A stretch of DNA of 64,000 nt from Litoreibacter arenae DSM 19593 (lineage in GTDB: Bacteria > Pseudomonadota > Alphaproteobacteria > Rhodobacterales > Rhodobacteraceae): NCBI RefSeq assembly GCF_000442275.2, contig NZ_KE557314.1:186001-250000 (forward strand). The letters are read 5' to 3'. The notes beneath the pieces are model-generated. The model was not told the DNA's origin and made no database searches. It saw only the letters and a list, made by a program, of their open reading frames with translations. Position numbers and translations under genes: made by a program. This document shows positions 34,584-43,618 of the stretch, piece by piece. Positions within the stretch are counted from its first letter, which is position 1; each line of letters begins with the position of its first letter.

Positions 34584-35852
34584 CTACAACATCAGCCGGC
34601 GTACATCGCCGAGCAGGTGTTTCAGCGACGCGTTGAAGCGCGCGCCCAAAGCGCCGTCGATGGCGCGGTGGTCGAAGGACAGCGACAAGGGCTGCATCAG
34701 GCGCGGCACGAACTCTTCGCCGTTCCAGACAGGTGCCATCTTGGCACGGGTCAGGCCAAGGATCGCAACCTCCGGCGCGTTGACGATGGGCGTGAAGCCA
34801 GTGCCGCCGATGCCGCCCAAGGACGAGATCGTGAAGGTCGCGCCCTGCATGTCGGGGCCTTTCAGCTTGCCCTCGCGGGCAGCCAGAGACAGCGAGCCAA
34901 GTTCCTTGGAAATCTCCACGATCCCCTTGCGGTCGGCATCCTTGATCACCGGCACCATCAGGCCTTGAGGCGTATCAGCCGCAAACCCGATGTTGTAGAA
35001 GTTCTTCTTGATCAGCTTGTCACCGTCGGGATGGATCGAGGAATTGACCTCCCAATGCTCTTTCAGGGCCGAAACGCAGGCCTTGATTACGAAGCTCAGC
35101 AACGTGACGCGGTAGCCTTCTTCCTTGGCCTTGGTGTCCAGTTCCTTGCGGTACTTGTCCAGCTCGGTGATATCCGCCTCTTCATCCACGGTGACATGCG
35201 GGATGTTGAGCCAAGCGCGGTGCAGCGCCGGGCCGGACAATTTCTTGATGCGGGGCATCTCGACGTCTTCAACCGGACCGAACTTGGAGAAGTCCACTGT
35301 AGGCATCGGAGGGATACCCATGCCGCCGCCGCCCGCACCGGACGCAGGTGCAGACGCCGTGGATGATTTCAGGAACTTGGTCACATCCTCGCGCAGGATG
35401 CGGCCCTTGCGGCCCGTGCCGTTGACCTTACTCAGGTCGATATCAAGCTGGCGGGCAAAGGCGCGCACCGATGGCGATGCATGCGCTTTGTTGAACCCTG
35501 CATCGGTGACAGCCGCCGGAGCAGGTGCCGCCGCCGCAGGCGCCGGTGCAGCAGCAGCCGGCGCTGGTGCTGCGGCAGGTGCTTCTGCCGGAGCGGATGC
35601 AGGCGCATCGCCTGCGCCTTCCGCTTCGAGGATCAGGATCAGCGAACTCTCAGACACCTTATCCCCTTCGGAAATCTTGATTTCCTTCACAACGCCAGCC
35701 GCAGGGCTTGGCACTTCCATCGTGGCCTTGTCGCTTTCCAGCTCGACCAGCGGGTCTTCGGCAGCAACGGTGTCACCGACGGATACGAGAATGCCAACGA
35801 CGGGCACTTCGTCGAAATCGCCGATGTCAGGTACTTTGACTTCAATTGTCAT
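34584..35852 (-). CDS. aceF: Dihydrolipoamide acetyltransferase (PDH E2)
   Basis: The 422-residue protein has one lipoyl domain (1-75; lipoyl lysine 42 in ESDKATME), a long Ala/Pro linker (about 85-125), a peripheral subunit-binding domain (SPSVRAFARQLDIDLSKVNG, key part SVRAFARQ, and GRILREDV), and the acyltransferase domain with the catalytic SFDHRAIDGALG. It transfers the acetyl group to CoA and forms the core of the pyruvate dehydrogenase complex. It has one lipoyl domain where the E. coli form has three, the second lipoyl domain of the complex being on E3. Gaps to aceE and lpdA are 23 and 12 bp. Confidence 0.95.
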   Translation of the reverse strand: MTIEVKVPDIGDFDEVPVVGILVSVGDTVAAEDPLVELESDKATMEVPSPAAGVVKEIKISEGDKVSESSLILILEAEGAGDAPASAPAEAPAAAPAPAAAAPAPAAAAPAPAAVTDAGFNKAHASPSVRAFARQLDIDLSKVNGTGRKGRILREDVTKFLKSSTASAPASGAGGGGMGIPPMPTVDFSKFGPVEDVEMPRIKKLSGPALHRAWLNIPHVTVDEEADITELDKYRKELDTKAKEEGYRVTLLSFVIKACVSALKEHWEVNSSIHPDGDKLIKKNFYNIGFAADTPQGLMVPVIKDADRKGIVEISKELGSLSLAAREGKLKGPDMQGATFTISSLGGIGGTGFTPIVNAPEVAILGLTRAKMAPVWNGEEFVPRLMQPLSLSFDHRAIDGALGARFNASLKHLLGDVRRLML

Positions 35853-35875
35853 GTTCTATCTCCTTTTCGGCGTCT

Positions 35876-38533
35876 TCAGACGAGCCGTGGGTTCGGCTTT
35901 GTGCCATCAATGTCGTATTTGCTGATGGCGGCTTTCATGTCTGCCTTGGTGACAGCGCCCGCCTCGAACAATTCGGTCATGGCTGCTGCCGCGATGTGGT
36001 TTGCATCCACCTCGAAGAACCGCCGCAGGTTGACCCTGCTGTCGGACCGACCGAAGCCATCCGTGCCAAGAACCGTGAAGCTATTCGGCACAAAGGCGCG
36101 AATCTGCTCGGCATAGTTCTTCATGTAGTCGGTCACCGCGATCACCGGACCCTTTGCTTTCTCAAGCTGCTGCGTCACGTAAGGCACCTGCTTGTCGCCA
36201 AGCGGGTCAAGCCGGTTGTGCCGCAAGGCGTCCTGCCCGTCGCGGGCCAGCTCGTTGAAGCTGGTGGCCGACCAGATATCGGAGGTGACGCCAAAGTCTT
36301 CCTTCAGCATTTTCGCCGCTTCGATAGCCTGCACCAGGATCGTGCCAGAGCCCATCAGGTTCACGTGCTTCTTGCCCGGCTTCTTGGTCTCCTGCAGCCG
36401 GTAGAGGCCCTTGATGATCCCCTCTTCCGCGCCCATCGGCATGTCGGGATGGGTGTAGTTCTCGTTCATCAGGGTCAGATAGAAATAGACGTCCTCCTGC
36501 TTGGCATACATACGGTCCATTCCGTGATGGATCAGCACCGCAACCTCGTAGCTGAAGGCCGGGTCGTAGCTGATGCAGTTCGGGATGGTCGACGCCAGAA
36601 CATGGCTGTGGCCGTCCTGGTGCTGCAAACCCTCACCGTTGAGCGTGGTGCGCCCCGCGGTGCCGCCGAGCATGAAGCCACGCGCACGGCTGTCGCCCGC
36701 GGCCCAAGCCAGATCGCCGATCCGCTGGAACCCGAACATCGAGTAGTAGATGAAGAACGGGATCATCGGCACGCCATGGTTGGAATACGATGTTGCCGCC
36801 GCGATCCAGTCGGCCATGGCACCCGCCTCGTTGATGCCTTCCTGCAGAACCTGACCGCTGGTCGTTTCCTTGTAGAACATCATCTGGTCGGCGTCCTGAG
36901 GCGTGTAGTTCTGCCCCAGCGGGTTGTAGATACCCGCCGAGCGGAACAACCCCTCCATCCCGAAGGTACGGCTTTCATCCGGCACGATCGGCACGATGTT
37001 CTTGCCAATCTTCTTGTCGCGCAGGAGCGTCGTCAGGATACGCACAAAGGCCATGGTGGTGGATATCTCGCGATCCCCGGTCCCTTTCAACTGGCCTTCA
37101 AAGGTCGACAGAGGCGGTATTTCCAGCGCCGGCACATCGCGCCAGTCGCGCTTGGGGAATTCGCCGCCAAGCTCTTTGCGACGGTCCGCCAGATAGGATT
37201 TCTGCGCATTGTTCAGCTTGACGAACGGCGCCTTCGGCAGGTCTTCGTCCGAAATCGGGATCTGGAAGCGGTCGCGGAACGCACGCAACTGATCCTCGGC
37301 CAGTTTCTTTTGTTGGTGAGAGGTGTTCTGTCCCTCGCCGCTGGTGCCCATGCCATAACCCTTGACCGTTTTGATCAGCAGGCAGGTGGGGGTGCCTTTA
37401 TTGTCGCTGGCTTTCTTGAAGGCGGTGTAAACCTTCTGGGGATCGTGCCCCCCACGCCGCAGCGCCCAGATTTGCTCGTCCGTCCAGTCGGCCACCAAAG
37501 CGGCGGTTTCCGGATACTTGCCGAAGAAATGCTCGCGGATGTAGGCACCATCCTTCGATTTGAAGGTCTGGTAGTCCCCGTCGATGGTCTCATCCATCAA
37601 CTGGCGAAGACGGCCGGAGCTGTCATTTTCCAACAGTTCGTCCCAGCCTTTGCCCCAGAGCAGCTTGATGACGTTCCAACCGGCCCCGCGGAAGTCACCT
37701 TCCAGTTCCTGCACGATCTTGCCGTTTCCGCGCACCGGCCCGTCAAGACGCTGCAGGTTGCAGTTGACCACAAAGATCAGATTGTCGAGCCCTTCGCGGG
37801 CAGCGAGGTCAATCGCGCCACGGCTTTCGGGCTCGTCCATTTCGCCGTCACCAAGGAAGCACCAGACCTTGCGGTCGGCCATGTCGATCAACCCACGGTT
37901 GTGCATGTATTTCATGAACCGTGCCTGATAAATCGCCATTAGCGGACCGAGACCCATCGAGACGGTAGGAAACTGCCAGTAATCCGGCATCAGCCACGGA
38001 TGCGGATAAGACGACAGCCCGCCGCCATTCACTTCGGAGCGGAAATTCTCCAACTGCTCTTCGCTGATGCGCCCTTCCATGAAGGACCGCGCGTAGATAC
38101 CGGGGATCACATGGCCCTGAAAGAAGACCAGATCGCCGCCATGGATCGCGGATTTCGAACGCCAGAAGTGGTTCAGCCCGATGTCATACATCACCGCCGA
38201 GGACGCGAAGGAGGCGATATGCCCGCCATACTCGCTGCTTTCCTTGTTGCGGCGGACGACAGTTGCCATGGCATTCCAGCGGTTGATGGTGCGGATGCGC
38301 CATTCCATTTCCAGATCGCCCGGAAAGTCGGCCTGATCGTCAACGGGGATCGTATTTTGATACGGAGTCGTCGCGGAAAACGGCAAGGTTGCCCCTGCGG
38401 CTCGCGCCTGTTGAACCGCTTTGTCCAGAAGATAGTGCGCCCTGTTGGCACCGTCTTTTTCGATCACGTCCTGAATGGCTTCTTGCCATTCCTGGCTCTC
38501 AACCGGATCAATGTCACTGTTTTGTATCGTCAT
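35876..38533 (-). CDS. aceE: Pyruvate dehydrogenase E1, homodimeric type
   Basis: The 885-residue protein is the single-chain thiamine diphosphate E1 (AceE type, not the alpha/beta heterotetramer). The thiamine diphosphate motif GDGEMDEPES...NCNLQRLDG (GDG near 245, N at 270) is present, along with VKGYGMGTSGEGQNTSHQQK (key part GYGMGTSGEGQN) and the QDGHSHVLAS region. It decarboxylates pyruvate and reductively acetylates the E2 lipoyl group. This operon supplies acetyl-CoA from pyruvate, which malic enzyme (28313-30592) can produce. Nested inverted repeats lie 109-135 bp upstream. Confidence 0.96.
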   Translation of the reverse strand: MTIQNSDIDPVESQEWQEAIQDVIEKDGANRAHYLLDKAVQQARAAGATLPFSATTPYQNTIPVDDQADFPGDLEMEWRIRTINRWNAMATVVRRNKESSEYGGHIASFASSAVMYDIGLNHFWRSKSAIHGGDLVFFQGHVIPGIYARSFMEGRISEEQLENFRSEVNGGGLSSYPHPWLMPDYWQFPTVSMGLGPLMAIYQARFMKYMHNRGLIDMADRKVWCFLGDGEMDEPESRGAIDLAAREGLDNLIFVVNCNLQRLDGPVRGNGKIVQELEGDFRGAGWNVIKLLWGKGWDELLENDSSGRLRQLMDETIDGDYQTFKSKDGAYIREHFFGKYPETAALVADWTDEQIWALRRGGHDPQKVYTAFKKASDNKGTPTCLLIKTVKGYGMGTSGEGQNTSHQQKKLAEDQLRAFRDRFQIPISDEDLPKAPFVKLNNAQKSYLADRRKELGGEFPKRDWRDVPALEIPPLSTFEGQLKGTGDREISTTMAFVRILTTLLRDKKIGKNIVPIVPDESRTFGMEGLFRSAGIYNPLGQNYTPQDADQMMFYKETTSGQVLQEGINEAGAMADWIAAATSYSNHGVPMIPFFIYYSMFGFQRIGDLAWAAGDSRARGFMLGGTAGRTTLNGEGLQHQDGHSHVLASTIPNCISYDPAFSYEVAVLIHHGMDRMYAKQEDVYFYLTLMNENYTHPDMPMGAEEGIIKGLYRLQETKKPGKKHVNLMGSGTILVQAIEAAKMLKEDFGVTSDIWSATSFNELARDGQDALRHNRLDPLGDKQVPYVTQQLEKAKGPVIAVTDYMKNYAEQIRAFVPNSFTVLGTDGFGRSDSRVNLRRFFEVDANHIAAAAMTELFEAGAVTKADMKAAISKYDIDGTKPNPRLV

Positions 38534-38641
38534 TGGAGTATACGACCTTTCCGATCAGATGGCGGTGAAAATCGGGTATTTTCAGGTCAGACACGAACCG
38601 CATTGCGCCTGAACAGGGTGTTTTCGAGACTCCCAAGAGAA

Positions 38642-38668
38642 GCGTATAAGCACTTGATACGCAAGTGC
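38642..38668. promoter_or_regulatory. Nested inverted repeats upstream of aceE
   Basis: Two interleaved dyads share bases: GCGTAT-N9-ATACGC (38642-38662) and GCACTTG-N5-CAAGTGC (38650-38668). They lie about 110-135 bp before the aceE start, in the only gap large enough for its promoter. They could be an operator for the PDH operon; the regulator is unknown. Confidence 0.4.
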
Positions 38669-38712
38669 CGCAGTGCGCCCCGCCGCGATTGCCCGCAGCG
38701 AGGCGCTGTTTT

Positions 38713-40155
38713 TTAGACGTGGCCGTCTTTGACGAGTTCGCCTTTCGCGTGTCCTGCCATGCCGCCAGAAACCTCTTCCGTTGCTTCGTCGGACAGCTCT
38801 TCTGGCAGGATCAGGTTCAACACAATCGCGATCAACGCCGCGGGCAGAAGGCCCGAAGTCATCAGGATACGCAGCGTGTCGGGCAAATACTGAACCGCTT
38901 TGGGATCAAGCTGCAAACCGAGGCCGACGGACAGGGAGATCGCGAAGATCACCATGTTACGGCGGTTCCATTTCACATCCGACAGCATCGAAATACCTGC
39001 TGCCACAACCATGCCGAACATTACGATTACGCCGCCGCCCAGAACCTCGATCGGGATGGTGCGGATAACAGCGCCAACCTTGGGGATCAGGCCACAGATG
39101 ATCAGGAAGATCGCACCGATGGTGACAACGTGACGGCTCATGACGCCCGTCATGGCGATCAGGCCGACATTCTGGCTGAACGACGTGTTCGGGAAGCCAC
39201 CGAAGATGCCGGCAACCGCAGAACCGAGACCGTCTGCATAGGTTGCGCCGGAGATCTCTTCCTCGGTCGCTTCACGCCCTGCGCCACCTTTGGTGATACC
39301 GGACACATCGCCCACAGTTTCAACTGCCGAAACGAACGCCATCAGACAGAAACCGACGATGGCCGCGAAGCTCATCTCGAAGCCGTATTTGAATGGAACC
39401 GGGAAAGCGACGGGTGCAGCGCGACCCCAGCTGGTTGCAATGCCCTCAAGCGTCACCATGCCCACGGCCATGGCATAGAAGTAGCCGACGAAGATACCGA
39501 TGACGACGGCCGATACTGCCAGCATGCCTTTGGCGTAGAACTTCAATGCCAGCGTGACGAAGACCACGACCAGAGCTGCGGACCAATTCAGCAAAGAGCC
39601 GTATTCCGGCTGGTTGATGGCTGGAACGCCACCCGCTGCATACTGGATGCCCACTTTCACCAGAGCCAGACCGATCATGGTGACCACAAGGCCGGTAACC
39701 AACGGTGGCAGCGCGAAACGGATCTTGCCGATAAAGGTGGCGATGAATGTGTGGAACAGGCCACCGATCACCACACCACCGAACAATGCGGGTAGCGCCT
39801 CGACGCCCTTCCCGGCAACCAGCGGAATCATGATCGGGATGAACGCAAACGAAGTGCCTTGCACGATAGGCAGGCGAGCGCCCACAGGACCGAAACCGAT
39901 GGTCTGGAAAAGTGTTGCCACGCCAGCAAACAGCATCGACATCTGGATCAGATAAGTCATGTCAGGGAAGCCCTGCGCCCCCGCGTCCGATCCGAAGCCG
40001 AAGCCTGCGGCCCCGGCGATGATGATAGCCGGTGTCACGTTCGAGACGAACATGGCCAGCACGTGCTGGATGCCCAGCGGAATGGCGCGGTGAAGCGCCG
40101 GTGTGTAGTTGGGATCGCGGAGTTGCTCCGGTGTCCCGATGGATGCATCTGTCAT
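38713..40155 (-). CDS. NCS2-family urate/xanthine permease (second copy)
   Basis: The 480-residue protein has NCS2 motifs: IPLGIQHVLAMFVSNVTPA, the SAVETVGDVSGI segment of TM8 and the NTSFSQNVGLIAMTG motif of TM10. The SAVETVG and SQNVGLIAMTG variants resemble the bacterial uric-acid-transporting branch (UacT, YgfU), but that is not proven. It is only distantly similar to the NCS2 gene at 30668. It ends the minus-strand group puuE-uraD, allA, permease, so it probably supplies urate to PuuD. GGGGAGG precedes the start. Confidence 0.85.
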   Translation of the reverse strand: MTDASIGTPEQLRDPNYTPALHRAIPLGIQHVLAMFVSNVTPAIIIAGAAGFGFGSDAGAQGFPDMTYLIQMSMLFAGVATLFQTIGFGPVGARLPIVQGTSFAFIPIMIPLVAGKGVEALPALFGGVVIGGLFHTFIATFIGKIRFALPPLVTGLVVTMIGLALVKVGIQYAAGGVPAINQPEYGSLLNWSAALVVVFVTLALKFYAKGMLAVSAVVIGIFVGYFYAMAVGMVTLEGIATSWGRAAPVAFPVPFKYGFEMSFAAIVGFCLMAFVSAVETVGDVSGITKGGAGREATEEEISGATYADGLGSAVAGIFGGFPNTSFSQNVGLIAMTGVMSRHVVTIGAIFLIICGLIPKVGAVIRTIPIEVLGGGVIVMFGMVVAAGISMLSDVKWNRRNMVIFAISLSVGLGLQLDPKAVQYLPDTLRILMTSGLLPAALIAIVLNLILPEELSDEATEEVSGGMAGHAKGELVKDGHV

Positions 40156-40209
40156 TGTGGTTTCCTCCCCTAGATGATGCGTTATGCCGACTTTGCGCCG
40201 ACGGTTTTC

Positions 40210-40698
40210 TTATTTTTTTTCGATCAGGTAAGCCGTCTCGAACCAGTGTTCTTCAAGATTGGGGCCGTCTCCGATGCGGTCGACGACCGCAAAAAGCCCC
40301 GGCTCCGACAACGGCGCCAATACGCCGTGCCATGTGCCGCGATGGAAGTTGATGGCCTGCCCCGGTGTGGTGATAAACGCCTTGGGGTCTTTAGGCACTC
40401 CGTTGTCATCGGCGGCGACCACGACAAGAAACGGGTCTGCCGACATTGGTATGAAGGCCTGACTGCCTTCGGGGTGACGCTCGACCAGCTCCAACGCCAA
40501 AGGCAGCGTTTCCTTTTCGCCCTTGAAGATGCTGACACCCGCGCGACCGTCCGAGAAATCAAGGCGGGCCTTGTCGTGGAACCGGCCACACTTGCCCTGA
40601 TTGATCATTTTGTCCGGCGTGCCGGTGGCGTCCATGACATCACCATAGGCGGCGAACGCCTCGGCGGTCAGTTCCTGCGTCTTGATCGTTTTTGTCAT
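40210..40698 (-). CDS. allA: Ureidoglycolate lyase
   Basis: The 162-residue protein splits (S)-ureidoglycolate to glyoxylate and urea, the last step of the ureide pathway. The AllA pattern is visible: LTAEAFAAYGDVM, GRAGVSIFKGE, VERHPEGSQAFIPM, and the cupin core FHRGTWHGVLAPL with the active-site histidines. Its ATG overlaps the stop of the puuE-uraD gene by four bases (ATGA). It makes the glyoxylate that the BHA cycle consumes and the urea for which the AmiS/UreI gene may code a channel. Confidence 0.93.
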   Translation of the reverse strand: MTKTIKTQELTAEAFAAYGDVMDATGTPDKMINQGKCGRFHDKARLDFSDGRAGVSIFKGEKETLPLALELVERHPEGSQAFIPMSADPFLVVVAADDNGVPKDPKAFITTPGQAINFHRGTWHGVLAPLSEPGLFAVVDRIGDGPNLEEHWFETAYLIEKK

Positions 40699-42107
40699 GC
40701 CGAAAACTTCTCTTGCAGGCGCAACTCTGCAATGCGTTCGACCTGACGGCAGGCCTCGGCAAATTCGGTGTCGCGATCGCTGTAGATGCGACGCTGAAAG
40801 GCATCCATGATGGAGGCTTTCGTATTGTCGCGCACCGCGATGATGAAAGGGAAGCCGAATTTACCGGTGTAGGTCTCGTTGAGTTCCGTCAACTTGGCGC
40901 GCTCTTCGTCGGTCAGGGAATCCAGCCCGACAGAGGCCTGCTCGGCAGTAGATTCTGCTGTCAGCCGCTTGGCCTCGGCCAGCTTGCCCGCCAGATCGGG
41001 GTGCGCCGTCAAGACGCCAAGGCGCTGTTCTTCGGAGGCGGAGCGGAACACGCTTGCCAACGCCTGATGGACACCTTGCGCCGTATCATGGGTCGGGCCC
41101 AGCTCTTTTTCATATGCACCTTCTGCAATCCACGGGCTATGCTCGAAGATGCCGCCAAACTCGGAAACGAACGTATCGCGGTCCATTTCGGACGGACGTT
41201 TTTGCTGCACCGGGGGATGCTCCTTGGCCCAGTGCTCGGCAATCTCCAGTCGCGTTGCGAACCAGACGCCCTCATGGGATTTGAAATATTCAATAGCCCG
41301 ACGAAACGCGGCTGCGCGGCCCGGGCGACCGATCAGACGGCAATGCAGGCCGATAGACAGCATCTTGGGCTGACCGGCCTCACCTTCTTCATACAGGTAG
41401 TCAAAGCTGTCCTTGAGGTATGACTCGAACTGCTCGCCATTGGTGAAGCCCGCCTGAATGGCGAAGCGCATGTCGTTGCAGTCCATCGTGTAGGGGACGA
41501 TCAACTGGTCTTTGCCGTCGAAATTCATCCAATAAGGCAGATCATCGGCATAGCTGTCGGCGACATAGGCAAACTGACCCGTTTCCGCCGCAAGCCGCAC
41601 GGTGCTGTTGGAGCAGCGCCCCGTATACCAGCCGCGCGGCGCTTCGCCAGTGGCCTCGGTGTGCACCCGGATGGCTTCCGCGATTTGTGCGCGTTCCTCT
41701 TCTTCGGGCATGTCTTTATGCTCGACCCATTTCAGACCATGGCTGGCGATTTCCCAGCCGGACTTCTTCATCGCTGCGACTTGTTCAGGCGCGCGCGCCA
41801 AGGCGCTAGCGACGCCATAAACGGTCACGGGAAGGTCGCCCAGCATACGGTGGACGCGCCAGAAACCTGCGCGAGATCCGTATTCGTAGATCGATTCCAT
41901 ATTCCAGTGGCGCTGGCCTGCCCATGGCTGCGCACCCGTGATTTCGGACAAGAACGCCTCGGATGCGGCGTCGCCATGCAAAATGTTGTTCTCGCCGCCC
42001 TCTTCATAATTCAGCACAATTTGCACCGCGATCTTGGCTCCGTTGGGCCAATTCGCTGCTGGCGGCGTCGCGCCGTAACCTGTCATGTCGCGTGGATATC
42101 GAGTCAC
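40695..42107 (-). CDS. puuE: Fused allantoinase PuuE and OHCU decarboxylase UraD
   Basis: The 470-residue protein joins two purine-degrading enzymes. Residues 1-300 are the polysaccharide-deacetylase-like allantoinase PuuE (VTRYPRDMTGYGATPP start, VQIVLNYEEGGE, ASHGLKW, GWYTGRCSN), which hydrolyses allantoin to allantoate. Residues 310-470 are the OHCU decarboxylase UraD, with the active-site His of FEHSPWIAEGAY (323) and TAHPDLAGK (369), which makes S-allantoin. The GTG at 42107 is chosen because GGAGGG lies six bases upstream and the PuuE family starts exactly there; the frame continues to 42230 in non-coding promoter sequence. Fusion lets consecutive steps be made in one chain. Confidence 0.92.
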   Translation of the reverse strand: MTRYPRDMTGYGATPPAANWPNGAKIAVQIVLNYEEGGENNILHGDAASEAFLSEITGAQPWAGQRHWNMESIYEYGSRAGFWRVHRMLGDLPVTVYGVASALARAPEQVAAMKKSGWEIASHGLKWVEHKDMPEEEERAQIAEAIRVHTEATGEAPRGWYTGRCSNSTVRLAAETGQFAYVADSYADDLPYWMNFDGKDQLIVPYTMDCNDMRFAIQAGFTNGEQFESYLKDSFDYLYEEGEAGQPKMLSIGLHCRLIGRPGRAAAFRRAIEYFKSHEGVWFATRLEIAEHWAKEHPPVQQKRPSEMDRDTFVSEFGGIFEHSPWIAEGAYEKELGPTHDTAQGVHQALASVFRSASEEQRLGVLTAHPDLAGKLAEAKRLTAESTAEQASVGLDSLTDEERAKLTELNETYTGKFGFPFIIAVRDNTKASIMDAFQRRIYSDRDTEFAEACRQVERIAELRLQEKFSA

Positions 42108-42140
42108 TTGAGTCCCTCCGTTGTGGGGTTCTTGTATTCC

Positions 42141-42159
42141 AAAACAATAAATTTGTTTT
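42141..42159. promoter_or_regulatory. Inverted repeat in the puuE / uraH divergent promoter region
   Basis: Perfect 7-bp arms AAAACAA and TTGTTTT enclose TAAAT, in a very AT-rich patch of the 143-bp divergent gap. A half-site resembling the right arm of the bhcR-bhcA dyad (GTTTTTCAAAA, one T longer) overlaps it at 42155-42165. It could bind the LysR regulator at 42589-43521 or BhcR; both are unproven. Confidence 0.4.
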
Positions 42160-42250
42160 TCAAAAAAAACACGAAGCAGCCTTTGCCCGGTCGGGGTTTG
42201 CGTCCACAAGGTTGAATTGAGACACTGCACGAAACAAAAGGAGCTTGCCC

Positions 42251-42604
42251 ATGTCCGGCTATCTTACCACCCACGTTCTCGACACTGCACGCGGCTGTCC
42301 AGCGGAAGGACTCAAGATCGAGTTGTTCCGTATCAACGGCTCCGAGCGCACGCATCTCAAGACCCTCGCGACGAATGATGACGGCCGCACGGACGAGCAG
42401 ATTCTGCCCGCTGACGATTTCGAGACAGGCACATACGAGTTGGTGTTTCACGCAGGGGAATACCTTGACCGAATTGGCACACCGGCTGAAGATCCACGTT
42501 TTCTGGACGTGATCCCGCTGCGCTTCGGTATGTCGGAAGCGTCGCATTACCATGTGCCGTTGCTGCTGTCGCCATTCGGCTACTCAACCTATCGCGGCAG
42601 CTGA
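42251..42604 (+). CDS. uraH: 5-hydroxyisourate hydrolase (transthyretin-like)
   Basis: The 117-residue protein converts 5-hydroxyisourate to OHCU. It has the HIU hydrolase signature: [11 protein letters not shown] (active-site His near the start), NDDGRTD (Arg), [18 protein letters not shown] end (key part [11 protein letters not shown] and terminal YRGS). The ATG at 42251 has AAGGAG eight bases upstream. It lies between PuuD (makes HIU) and UraD (uses OHCU) in pathway order. Its last 16 bp overlap the 3' end of the LysR gene on the opposite strand. Confidence 0.95.
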   Translation: MSGYLTTHVLDTARGCPAEGLKIELFRINGSERTHLKTLATNDDGRTDEQILPADDFETGTYELVFHAGEYLDRIGTPAEDPRFLDVIPLRFGMSEASHYHVPLLLSPFGYSTYRGS

Positions 42605-43521
42605 TTGGGAAGTTTGGTTTCCTTGATCACGTCACTGATGCGATCAATCACGAAATCCATGAACAAGCGGGTTTTGGGGTCTTGGTGCCGACGATGGGTG
42701 AACAGACAGGCCATCTGAATGGACTCGGGAGGGGTTTGCTCCCCGACCACCACCAACTCACCTGACTTTAGGAAGTCAGCAACCTCAAAAACCGGCTTGA
42801 GGGTAATCCCATGGCCCGCCAACGCCCAGTCCACCAGAACATCGCCGTCGTCACACTCATAACGCCCGCTCGTCGCAAATCGCTTGAGGCCATCCTTGGT
42901 TATCAACGGCCACTGGAACTCCTTCGCACCCGGAAAGCGCAGGTTTAGACATTCGTGCTTTTCCTTGATGATTTGTTGACCGGAACGGGGATGACCGCGC
43001 GCACTGATATACGCGGGCGAGGCGCAGAGCACCCGTTGCACGTCCGCGATTTTCCTGATCCGCAGTGTGCTGTCCTCGGGCTGGCCCAGAAAGAACGCCA
43101 GATCCAGCCCTTCGGTGGTCAGGTCGACCTTGCGGTCTGTCAGTCGGAGGCGAACGCTCACGTCCGGATACTCCGACAAGAACGCGGGAACCTGCGGCGA
43201 GATCAAGCGCCGCCCTACCCCCAACGGCGCCGCGACATAGAGAGAGCCACGAGGACGCTCAGTTATGTCGACAACCTGCGCCTCGGCGGCCTCGACCGAT
43301 TCCAGAACCTGACACGCGCCGTCGTAGAACGCCTTACCCTGCTCGGTCGCGTGAAGGTTTCGCGTGGTGCGCTGAAACAGTCGCACCCCCAGATGCCCTT
43401 CGAGTTGGGAGATACGCGAGGAAGTCACCGCAGGGGAAATCCGCAGATCACGCCCGGCGGCGGACATGCTGCCAAGCTCGTAGACACGAACGAAAGTACG
43501 GATATTGTCGAGGTAGGACAT
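42589..43521 (-). CDS. LysR-family regulator in the purine cluster
   Basis: The 310-residue protein has an N-terminal LysR helix-turn-helix ([20 protein letters not shown], key part [18 protein letters not shown], then [18 protein letters not shown]) and an effector-binding domain of the type found in the CrgA/DsdC-like group. It is encoded divergently from puuD with a 97-bp gap and convergently, overlapping by 16 bp, with uraH, so it probably controls urate degradation genes. The ligand is unknown; urate or allantoin are candidates by context. Confidence 0.85.
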   Translation of the reverse strand: MSYLDNIRTFVRVYELGSMSAAGRDLRISPAVTSSRISQLEGHLGVRLFQRTTRNLHATEQGKAFYDGACQVLESVEAAEAQVVDITERPRGSLYVAAPLGVGRRLISPQVPAFLSEYPDVSVRLRLTDRKVDLTTEGLDLAFFLGQPEDSTLRIRKIADVQRVLCASPAYISARGHPRSGQQIIKEKHECLNLRFPGAKEFQWPLITKDGLKRFATSGRYECDDGDVLVDWALAGHGITLKPVFEVADFLKSGELVVVGEQTPPESIQMACLFTHRRHQDPKTRLFMDFVIDRISDVIKETKLPNQLPR

Positions 43522-43618
43522 TATATTGCTTTTTTTGATACAGCTTGGATTTTGTCACTAATACCAGAAAAGTCAAAAGCCGCATAGTCTGGCTTCAACG
43601 AATCTAGGGAGACATATC

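Noticed and set aside
35846-37942. A 698-codon open frame on the plus strand over aceE
   Set aside because: It lies opposite a well-conserved PDH E1 gene and its translation is rich in His, Arg and Val with no domain, as expected from reverse reading of codons.
38696-38714. Short hairpin CAGCG/CGCTG followed by six T, before the second NCS2 permease stop
   Set aside because: The stem is only 5 bp and the T-run faces the plus strand, where no gene is transcribed toward it.
40156-40209. Direct repeats GCCGAC near the end of allA
   Set aside because: The two copies are only 6 bp long, arranged as direct repeats and not as a stem, and have no clear function.
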